Shown here in pieces: positions 40,246-47,224 of a DNA stretch of 64,000 nucleotides. The DNA lies in assembly GCF_022647665.1 (NCBI RefSeq), contig NZ_CP071872.1, forward strand, positions 6,448,001 to 6,512,000, in the 5' to 3' direction. Each line of letters opens with the position of its first letter. The first letter of the stretch is position 1. The notes beneath the pieces are model-generated. The model searched no databases, was not told where the DNA came from, and saw nothing but the letters and a program-made list of their open reading frames with translations. The position numbers were made by a program, and so were the translations under genes. Origin of the DNA: Streptomyces formicae. GTDB lineage: Bacteria > Actinomycetota > Actinomycetes > Streptomycetales > Streptomycetaceae.

Positions 40246-41115
40246 ATGGATCGTCGATCAGAGTTGCGGGAATTCCTGCGGTCCAGGCGGGCGCGCGTCA
40301 GTCCTTCCGAGGCGGGTCTGCGGGGATACGGTTCCCGCCGCCGTGTGCCGGGGCTGCGCCGCGAGGAGCTGGCCCAGCTGTCCGGGGTGAGCGTGGACTA
40401 CTACGTACGCCTGGAGCAGGGCCGTGGCGGCAAGGTCTCCACCGAGGTCCTGGATGCCATCGCACAGGCGCTGCGCCTGGACGAGACCGAACGACAGCAC
40501 CTGCACGCCCTCGTACGCTCCGACGGCGGGCCACGCCCGGCCGGGCGCCCGCAGCGCGCCGACGACCGGCGGGAGCCCCGGGTCAGGCCGGGCCTGCAGC
40601 GCATCCTCGACACCCTGGAGCACTCCCCCGCCTACGTCGTGGGCCGCCGCCTGCAGATCCTCGCCTGGAACCATCTGGCCCGCGTCCTGATCGCGGACTT
40701 CCCCCGAATACCGGAAGAGAACCGCAATCTGGCCCGCCTGACCTTTCTCGACACCACGGCGCGACAGCGTTATGTCAACTGGCAGAAAAAGGCCGACGAC
40801 ACCGTGGCCTTTCTGCGTGTGGACGCGGGCCGCCATCCGTACGACGAAACACTGACCTCCCTCATCGACGAACTCTCCGCCGCGAGCGAGGACTTCCGGC
40901 GTATGTGGGCCGACCACACGGTCCGCGACGAAACCCACGGGGCAAAACCCCTCTACCACCCGCTCGTCGGCGCCGTCGACCTCACCTTCGAGACCTTCCG
41001 CGTCCCCGACGATCCGGACCAGGCCCTGACCGTCTACACCGCCGAACCGGGCTCGCCCGCGGCCGCCACCCTGAAACGTCTGGCCGAGGAGGCGCGGCCC
41101 GAGGAGTGGCAGTGA
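40246..41115 (+). CDS. XRE-family regulator with MmyB-like ligand-binding domain
   Basis: A 289-residue regulator. The N-terminal Cro/CI helix-turn-helix is VPGLRREELAQLSGVSVDYYVRLEQG (about residues 33-58); the rest is the MmyB-like domain with the conserved VVGRRLQILAWNHLARVL and DRRRYVNW-like segments, which in one relative binds a fatty acid. It is divergent from the rpiB operon and likely controls it. ATG 40246 is chosen; an ATG at 40225 is in frame but adds only MRGTIGR. Confidence 0.9.
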   Translation: MDRRSELREFLRSRRARVSPSEAGLRGYGSRRRVPGLRREELAQLSGVSVDYYVRLEQGRGGKVSTEVLDAIAQALRLDETERQHLHALVRSDGGPRPAGRPQRADDRREPRVRPGLQRILDTLEHSPAYVVGRRLQILAWNHLARVLIADFPRIPEENRNLARLTFLDTTARQRYVNWQKKADDTVAFLRVDAGRHPYDETLTSLIDELSAASEDFRRMWADHTVRDETHGAKPLYHPLVGAVDLTFETFRVPDDPDQALTVYTAEPGSPAAATLKRLAEEARPEEWQ

Positions 41116-41139
41116 CGGCGGCGACGTGAACACAAGCGC

Positions 41140-41170
41140 CCCGCTGTTCCCGGAAACCGGGACCAGCGGG
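41140..41170. terminator. Hairpin terminator between convergent genes
   Basis: Arms CCCGCTGTTCCCGG and CCGGGACCAGCGGG (one mismatch) around AAA form a stable hairpin between the XRE regulator and the aerolysin-like gene. Confidence 0.7.
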
Positions 41171-41210
41171 ACGTCTCGCCGCATCAATCGACCGGGCTGT
41201 GTCTTCCGGT

Positions 41211-41894
41211 CTACCGGACGAAGACCTGCCGCTGCTTCTGGCCGCCGGCGGCGCAAGAGGCCGTCTCCGTGTCGGTCATCTTCCGGGTCTTGACTACGAC
41301 CGCGTTGCTCTTGCCTTCGGTGCCGTTGGGGGCGGGCCCGGTGATGGTGTCCGGGACGTACCAGTAGTAGTGGCCCCACTTGGGGTTGTCGTAGTGGGTC
41401 TGCCAGGTACCGGAGACGGTCTGCATGACCTGTGCCCGGGAGATCCACCCCACTTCGCCCGGCTGCACGGTCATGTTCAGCGAACTGCTCTCGGAGTGCG
41501 AACTCGACCAGGTGTGGCTGTAGGTGGCGGTCACGCTCACATCGATCAGGCCAGCAATCTTGCCGCCCACCGTGATGGACCCACCGATGGAGTCGGTCGA
41601 ACCGACCGTGTCGGACCAGGTCATGGATTGCGCCGCGGGTGAAGTAGTGCAGTTGTAAAGTGAATGGGAGACTTGACGAAACTCGCCCAAGTACGCTTCA
41701 CCCAGTCTCGTGTCATTGAGCGTGCACTTGCCCAGACCGGACGCACAGTCGGCCATCAGCTGCTGCCGTGTGGGGCCGTCGGCCGCCGATGCGGGCACCA
41801 CCATGGCTGCCAGAGCCCCCCAAGCCGCGGCCGCAAGTACCACTATCCGGCTTCCACGCCGCAATACACTGCGTCGCACTGTCATTGGCATCAT
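41211..41894 (-). CDS. Secreted aerolysin/ETX-MTX2-like beta protein
   Basis: A 227-residue exported protein. Residues 1-37 are a signal peptide (ending ASA-A). The mature part has three to four cysteines and a long run of alternating Ser/Thr-rich beta strands: GSITVGGKIAGLIDVSVTA, then YSHTWSSSHSESSSLNMTV and the turn PGEVGWISRAQ, an arrangement typical of the insertion and stem regions of aerolysin-fold pore formers (ETX/MTX2 family). This is fold recognition by eye. GAAGAAGG precedes the ATG. GC content is lower than in the core region. Confidence 0.6.
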   Translation of the reverse strand: MMPMTVRRSVLRRGSRIVVLAAAAWGALAAMVVPASAADGPTRQQLMADCASGLGKCTLNDTRLGEAYLGEFRQVSHSLYNCTTSPAAQSMTWSDTVGSTDSIGGSITVGGKIAGLIDVSVTATYSHTWSSSHSESSSLNMTVQPGEVGWISRAQVMQTVSGTWQTHYDNPKWGHYYWYVPDTITGPAPNGTEGKSNAVVVKTRKMTDTETASCAAGGQKQRQVFVR

Positions 41895-42040
41895 GCCTTC
41901 TTCTCGTTCGGACTTCGAAATTCATTCGCCGGCCTCCGGACCCAGGAGGACTGTTGGTGTCCCCTCGCCGGTGCGCGTGCTCAGCCTGCTGGACGCCCCA
42001 CCAGGGCTGTGGCCGAGTCGCATGCGGTCCAGGCTGCACG

Positions 42041-42346
42041 TCAGCCGGCGCTGGGCTCCGTGCGGTAGCCCTTGAACAGGAAGTTCGGGCCGAGTGCGTA
42101 AGAGTCGACCATCTCGTAGAACTGCTTGATGGTCTCGTTGCGGCAGTGCTCCTCGAACGCCGCGCGGGACGTGTAGACCTCGTCCAGATAGATGCGGTTG
42201 GGGTTGTCCTCGTCACGAATGACCTCGAAACGCAGGGTCCCCGGCTCGTTGGCCAACGACCCCTCGGCGTCGAAGAGACCTGCTGCGACGAAGTCCTCAC
42301 GCTTGTACGGCGGAACGTCGAACTGGACGAGCACGTGGTACGTCAT
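42041..42346 (-). CDS. Antibiotic biosynthesis monooxygenase-like protein
   Basis: A 101-residue ABM/YgiN-type protein with the typical HVLVQFDVPPYKREDFVAAG opening, the GTLRFEVIRDEDNPNRIYLDEVY core and the EEHCRNETIKQF helix. It is only distantly similar to the ABM protein at 38.3 kb, so it is not a recent duplicate. It stands alone, upstream of the aerolysin-like gene on the same strand with a gap of about 146 bases. Confidence 0.85.
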   Translation of the reverse strand: MTYHVLVQFDVPPYKREDFVAAGLFDAEGSLANEPGTLRFEVIRDEDNPNRIYLDEVYTSRAAFEEHCRNETIKQFYEMVDSYALGPNFLFKGYRTEPSAG

Positions 42347-42529
42347 GGTCTTCCTTCGGGTGATTGTTCCTGTGCTGTGCCGGCTGATCTTTCAGCGGCG
42401 GAATCCACCCTGCCAGAACACTTCTGGGCTACACAGGCCCGCCTCTTCCGACGAATCCGGTGACCGAGGATCAGCTGTCCTGGTAACAGCACTACCACCT
42501 TCGCCTGACGTTCCCTTCTGCCTGTGGGG

Positions 42530-42665
42530 AGCTGCGTTATCGCCATCGCCGAATCGGCCGAGATCCGGGCAGTGATCCCGCAGCCCTCCGACCAGGCGGT
42601 CGCCGCAGTGCCTCCGCTCCGTCTTTCGTGGCTCCGCACCGGGTTCGCTCCTGTCGCGAGCCACT
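42530..42665 (+). pseudogene. Possible IS5/IS427 transposase remnant
   Basis: The reading AEIRAVIPQPSDQAV at 42556-42603 matches the strongly conserved AVIPQPSDQ segment near the end of IS427-group transposases. The sequence on either side no longer follows the family, and stops occur within a short distance, so this would be a small decayed fragment. The remaining part of the 42.35-42.95 kb gap shows no gene. Confidence 0.4.
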
Positions 42666-42950
42666 GAGGTGGCCGACGAGCCGGCCGGCGAGCGGCGCTT
42701 CCCCGGCCATCCCGCCCATGCCTCCTGTTGGCAGGTGGAGGATGCGGACCGCATCGCGGTCGAGAGGGTGCGGGAGGCTCGCGGGACGTGGGCGGTGGGG
42801 GCGCGTCGAGCGCGCTGCGAGTGAACCGGAGCGCGTGAGGAGCCCGTGTGCGCTCCCGCACGCTGCCTGGGCAACCTTGTGTTCTGGCTGAGAACGGACT
42901 GTTATCAAAAGCGGCCTGCACAGCTGCATTTCGAGCGGACGGTTCCGCGC

Positions 42951-43694
42951 ATGTCCAAGGACCCTGCCACCCTCGCCTCCGCCACCTCCCCTGCCTGCTA
43001 CGACCTCTTCGACGCATCGGCAATCAGGGCCGCGGTGGACGCACACCTGGTCGGCTTCTTGCAGGACCAAGCCGAGTCGGCCTGCGGGGGACGGCTGCCG
43101 ACCTTGATGACCGACATCCTGGCCAGATTCCTGCTTGGGGGAGAGCGCCTGCGCCCACTGCTGTGCGCCCTGGGCAGCCTGACCGCCGGCGGCTGTGTCG
43201 GGCCCCCGGTCATCGTTGCGGCCGCGAGTCTGGAGATGTTCCATGCTTTCGCGCTGATCCACGATGAGGTCATGGACTGCTCCGCCACCCGGCGAGGTGC
43301 CCCGACCGTCCAACAAGAGCTGGCCGGCCACGACCAGGCGCAGGCCCCGCGCCGGAGCGGTTCCCGCCACGTTGCCCGATCGGCGGCATGCGGTAATGCC
43401 GGGGCAATCCTGTCCGATTCCGATGTCGAAACGCCCTTGTCCGTAATGCGTTACAAGACAGCCAAATACAGCGTCGAGCGCCCCTTGCACCTCGGTGCCG
43501 TGCTCGCTGATGCCCCACCGGCCGCACTCGAGGCGCTGACCAACTACGCATTGCCGACTGGCGAGGCATTCCAGCTGCGCGACGACCTGCTCGGCGTCTT
43601 CGGCGATCCGTCGGTGACCGGCAAACCGGACTGGACGACGCCCTCATCACCACGGCATCCAAGTCCGGCCTGCGCACCCTTGCCTACCAAATGA
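42951..43694 (+). pseudogene. Polyprenyl diphosphate synthase, internally deleted and truncated
   Basis: The frame starts MSKDPATLASATSP and runs through typical prenyl synthase sequence: FLLGGERLRPLLCALG, the first Asp-rich region as FALIHDEVMD (IHDDVMD in active enzymes), RRGAPTV. After about residue 115 some 60-70 residues are missing or scrambled (the helices carrying GQ and the lysine). Then VMRYKTAKYSVERPLHLGA and the second Asp motif FQLRDDLLGVFGDP are intact, before the frame is lost after GKPDW. It cannot form a complete active site. It precedes an unrecognised terpene-cyclase-like gene by 13 bases. Confidence 0.8.
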
Positions 43695-43707
43695 CCGAAA
43701 GAACAGT

Positions 43708-45114
43708 GTGATCCGAAATGCAGCGCTTGTGGAAATGGAACGCTTAGGGGGTGGACAAGTGTCGCATGAGGCCGCATCGACTCGCAACGGCTGGTACGTA
43801 GCCATGGAAACCGGATTCGGGTGCCCGATTGGCGCCGCGATCGTGACGAGAATCGAAGAGATCTTCAAGACGACCGGAGGCATGGAGTGGCCGGACGCTC
43901 TTGCCGCTCAGCAACGCGACGCAGCATGGAGTTACCCAACGACACTGCACGTCAAGGAAATCGTTCCGCAGTACGTAAGCATAGTGACCGGCTTGCCGGA
44001 TGCCGCAGTACTGGACCGCATGTTCGAAATGGTGTGGCCTGGCCACTATCGCACGGTCGGACGGGAATCCGGCTACCCACATCTGGAGCTCTACGGGCGG
44101 GCCGCTCTGGTCGCACTGAGCGATTGGGGACTGCACGAACACGACATTGCCCGGCTCTACCCTCGATATCTTCCACTTGGAGAAGCCCTGGCTGCAGTCA
44201 ATGCTCTCGATGATGAAGATGAAGCCGACATACTGGCGGAGATGATTTCGGTAGGTGTTCCCATCGAGCGATGTTTCGAAGAGCGACTCGACGCGCACCG
44301 CCAGAAATGCGGGCAGTTCATTTACACATTGACCCAGTGGGAAGAAGTCTGCATGGCAGACAGTCACATGCTCGGCGCATTGCTGCTCTGGCTGCATCAA
44401 GGAGCCGCTTATCGTGATGCCCGGCGGATTGCGGCATGGATGCGACTCATGCATGACTCGACCGAAATAGCCGGCGACAGGATCGCACGCGAAGGCCATA
44501 ACAGTTACAACATCATGACTGCCGCCGGTCACGATTTGCGATGCGCGACCACTTGGTACAGGTCGGAGTGCCTATGGGCGCTGACAAAAGCCTACGACTC
44601 TGAATTCGGCAAGGCGCCACGGAGACGCGAATCCCTGATGGGCGGGATTCAAACGCACACTGAAGCCGATGAAGTGACGGCATACGCCTGTCCTGCGAAC
44701 GAGCGGAGGCCGCTGAGACGATTCGAGGGCGGACCCGGAATCTTCAGAGGACTGGTATGGATGGAATTCATATGGCATATCGGAATGGGGCGGTATCGCA
44801 TTTTCCAACGCGCGGCAGCCGCCTTCGATATCGCCAGGGAAGTCCTGGGAGAAGCATGCCCGCCAAACTGCACGAGCTGCCAGGAGTGGCTCGGCGGAAG
44901 AACGCGCTGGCCGATGGACGACGACTACGGCCACGACCTGTCCTTCCTTGAGCAGCTTCCCCGCGTGCCATGCCCGGCCCCAAGGTTGTGCGCCAACTGC
45001 GCAGCCCGCAGTGGACAGACGAGCCCCCGGCGGGCGGTACGGCCGACTACACGGGATTACTGGCACGATGGTTCGCCGAAAGCGGGCTGTGCTCAACGTG
45101 TCGGGAGGCCATAG
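43708..45114 (+). CDS. Unrecognised protein, possibly a non-canonical class I terpene synthase
   Basis: A 468-residue mostly helical protein with no family that I recognise with certainty. Next to a prenyl synthase gene, two features hint at a class I terpene cyclase: an acidic run DDEDEAD near residue 166, and RLMHDSTEIAGD followed by REGHNSYN near residue 250, which resembles a degenerate NSE triad with the usual REx(2)EGHxN tail. The spacing of about 85 residues is short for that family. The start is uncertain (GTG 43708, ATG 43735 or GTG 43759 with GGGGG upstream). After about 44950 the composition worsens while another frame (44970-45281) looks coding. GC is about 57 percent. Confidence 0.45.
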   Translation: MIRNAALVEMERLGGGQVSHEAASTRNGWYVAMETGFGCPIGAAIVTRIEEIFKTTGGMEWPDALAAQQRDAAWSYPTTLHVKEIVPQYVSIVTGLPDAAVLDRMFEMVWPGHYRTVGRESGYPHLELYGRAALVALSDWGLHEHDIARLYPRYLPLGEALAAVNALDDEDEADILAEMISVGVPIERCFEERLDAHRQKCGQFIYTLTQWEEVCMADSHMLGALLLWLHQGAAYRDARRIAAWMRLMHDSTEIAGDRIAREGHNSYNIMTAAGHDLRCATTWYRSECLWALTKAYDSEFGKAPRRRESLMGGIQTHTEADEVTAYACPANERRPLRRFEGGPGIFRGLVWMEFIWHIGMGRYRIFQRAAAAFDIAREVLGEACPPNCTSCQEWLGGRTRWPMDDDYGHDLSFLEQLPRVPCPAPRLCANCAARSGQTSPRRAVRPTTRDYWHDGSPKAGCAQRVGRP

Positions 45115-45281
45115 CCGTTGCCCTGGACGCATGGGGGATGCTCGCTGCGCCGGTATACGCGGAGCAAGTCCGCGACTCAACTCTTCAGGCCCGACTGTCC
45201 GGCCTAGTCTACCTGCACAGGCATTCACCATTTCGCCTGGGACTGGCGTACATGTGGGGAAGTTGCCGAGATGCGAGGTAA
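44970..45281 (+). CDS. Overlapping frame, likely the real C-terminus of the preceding gene
   Basis: This 103-residue frame overlaps the end of the terpene-like gene by 145 bases and has better codon use there (GC-rich third positions). Its sequence looks like genuine helical protein: YTGLLARWFAESGLCSTCREA, then ALDAWGMLAAPVYAEQVRD. A single frameshift near 44950-44970 would attach it to the 43708 gene and replace that gene's Arg/Pro-rich tail. As an independent gene it would lack a ribosome binding site. Confidence 0.45.
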   Translation: MPGPKVVRQLRSPQWTDEPPAGGTADYTGLLARWFAESGLCSTCREAIAVALDAWGMLAAPVYAEQVRDSTLQARLSGLVYLHRHSPFRLGLAYMWGSCRDAR

Positions 45282-45470
45282 TGAGGAGTGCTTCCCGGTG
45301 GTCGAGGCTGACTGTTGTTCTCGATCAGCAACGCCCACAGGCGTGTCAGCGCAGTTGTGAGCCCGCGCCGCCCCATCCCCGGCATCACACCCCAGCCCTC
45401 TGCCCCACGGCGGAAACGACGGCCTGGTGCATGCCCGCGGCGGACGGTTTCTGTGGGCGGACGAACGGTG

Positions 45471-45995
45471 TCACCGTCTCGTCCGCACGGCCCTCGCCGC
45501 CGCATCAGCGATGGCCTGCGGGTCGGCTGCCGCGTCGACGGTCAGTCCGGGCTCGTCGGGTCGCAGCGGTTCGAGGTCGGCGTACTGGGAGTCCACCAGT
45601 TCGGCCGGCATGAAGTGGCCCGTGCGTCCGGCGACCCGCCGGTCGGCGGTCGCCCGGTCGAGTGCCAGGTGCAGGAACCACACGCCCGCCCCCGCCCGGC
45701 GGAACACGTCCCGGTAGTCACGCTTGAGCGCCGAACAGGCCATCACCCCGCCCTGGCCGGAGAGGGTCGCCTCCCGGATCCAGTCGGCGAGCGACAGCAG
45801 CCACGGCCGGCGGTCCTCGTCGTCGAGTGGATGCCCCGCGGCCATCTTGGCCCGGGCCGCGGCCGAGTGCAGGTCGTCGGCCTCCAGGAAGGGCATCACG
45901 AGCCGGCGGGCGAGCAGTTCACCCACCGTGGACTTTCCTGATCCCGAGACACCCATGACGACCACGACCGTGGGCGCCTCGGGAGTTGTTCGCAC
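45471..45995 (-). CDS. gntK: Gluconokinase
   Basis: A 174-residue GntK-type kinase that phosphorylates gluconate to 6-phosphogluconate for the pentose phosphate or Entner-Doudoroff pathway. The P-loop GVSGSGKST is at residues 15-23, EADDLHS (substrate-binding Asp), CSALKRDYRD and the lid region GRTGHFMPAELVDSQ follow as in the family. No gluconate permease is adjacent, but a broken 2-hydroxyacid dehydrogenase lies beside its start on the other strand. Confidence 0.94.
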   Translation of the reverse strand: MRTTPEAPTVVVVMGVSGSGKSTVGELLARRLVMPFLEADDLHSAAARAKMAAGHPLDDEDRRPWLLSLADWIREATLSGQGGVMACSALKRDYRDVFRRAGAGVWFLHLALDRATADRRVAGRTGHFMPAELVDSQYADLEPLRPDEPGLTVDAAADPQAIADAAARAVRTRR

Positions 45996-46059
45996 GACGG
46001 CCTCCGGGATCGCAACAGTCCGATACAGCTGGCCACCCGCAGCTTAGGTGAGTCCGACA

Positions 46060-46212
46060 ACGAGATCGGGGAACCGACCGGGCACATCGCCACGCTCCTC
46101 GCCGAGCTCACGGCCGGCAGGCCGCACACGGCCCTCGACGTCACCGACCCCGAGCCGCTCCCGTCGGGGCATCCGCTGTGGCACGCGCCCAACACGCTGG
46201 CACCCGCGCCGC
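46060..46212 (+). pseudogene. Remnant of a D-2-hydroxyacid dehydrogenase
   Basis: The reading LLAELTAGRPHTALDVTDPEPLPSGHPLWHAPN at 46092-46193 is the conserved region of NAD-dependent 2-hydroxyacid dehydrogenases that holds the catalytic Glu (DPEPLP) and precedes the catalytic His. The family then needs TPH, which here reads APAPRAVP. Nothing of the N-terminal two thirds is present. It is probably a leftover of a gluconate or sugar-acid catabolic gene next to gntK. Confidence 0.65.
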
Positions 46213-46226
46213 GCGCAGTACCCGTC

Positions 46227-46922
46227 TCAGGCGAGAACGTTCACGGCTCGGGCGATCACCAGGCCGAGGATGAGCAGGGAGACGAGGGACTGCACGGCCA
46301 TGGCGATCTTGGCCCAGGGGGCCAGCGGCATGACGTCGGTGGGGCTGAAGGCGGTGGAGTTGGTGAGCCCGAGGTAGAGGTAGTCGATGTAGCGGGGGCG
46401 CCACTGCCCGGCGTTCAGCTCCGGGCTCAGCTGCTGGGGGAAGGCGAGTTCGGGAGTGGTGGGCATGCGGTGGGCGCGGGCGGCCGCTCCGCCGCCGTCG
46501 AGTTCGAAGTACAGCAGGGAGAAGGCCAGGACGGTGGAGGCCCAGACGTTTCCGCCGGCCTGCAGCAGACCGGTGGCGGAGTTGGTTTCGGCCCCGCCGT
46601 GGATGAGGTCGTCGATCAGTCGGACGGTCGACCAGATGGCGCTGATCGCCAGTACGCCGACCAGGGCGATCGCCGCCGCACGCAGGGCGGCCGAGCGGCG
46701 GCTGATCCGGCCCGGGTCGCCCGCGATCAGCGTCACCAGGAGCAGTCCTTCGCCCAAGGGGAGCAGCCAGCGGGGTCCCAGGCGCAGGTCGTCGGGCATC
46801 AGCTGGGACAGCAGCATGGCACCGATCACGGCTCCGGCCATAGGCCAGCGGGCCTCCCCGAACACCGCCTGCTGCGACTCCGGCCCGTGCCGATCGTCCG
46901 GACCGTCGGCGTCGGCCGACAT
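46227..46922 (-). CDS. Integral membrane protein, DUF1345/ion-channel-like
   Basis: A 231-residue membrane protein with about five hydrophobic segments. The C-terminal part YIDYLYLGLTNSTAFSPTDV followed by MPLAPWAKIAMAVQSLVSLL resembles a two-helix pore module with a pore-loop position (NSTAFSP in place of the potassium filter), as found in DUF1345-type proteins. ATG 46922 (preceded by GGTGATGGA) gives a short acidic N-terminus. Ion selectivity is not supported by the sequence. Confidence 0.7.
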   Translation of the reverse strand: MSADADGPDDRHGPESQQAVFGEARWPMAGAVIGAMLLSQLMPDDLRLGPRWLLPLGEGLLLVTLIAGDPGRISRRSAALRAAAIALVGVLAISAIWSTVRLIDDLIHGGAETNSATGLLQAGGNVWASTVLAFSLLYFELDGGGAAARAHRMPTTPELAFPQQLSPELNAGQWRPRYIDYLYLGLTNSTAFSPTDVMPLAPWAKIAMAVQSLVSLLILGLVIARAVNVLA

Positions 46923-47224
46923 TCCATCACCCCAGTCGCCTCGGGGACCTGGCGGCGCTCGCCGCCCGTGTTCCGCCGAACGTACCTCGAAGCAGCGTGA
47001 GGGCACCTCCTGCCGGATGCGCGTGTCCGCGGAGCCAGCCGGTGCAGGCGGCGTCCGCGGTGCGTCCCTGACAGGAGGTTTCCGCCGGTCGCGGACCGAG
47101 GCCGGCGCTCCTCCGACGCGCTGCGCCGTGGACGGCGCGGACCGCCTCGGCTGCCGTCCGTCTGCGACTGGCGCGGGTGACGGACGGCAGCGCGCACGGC
47201 TGCTGTGTGCCCCGAACGAGCGGG

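Noticed and set aside
45282..45470. Minus-strand GRRGLTTALTRLWALLIEN reading that looks like a protein tail
   Set aside because: Too short, no start, no family that I can name; may be IS debris.
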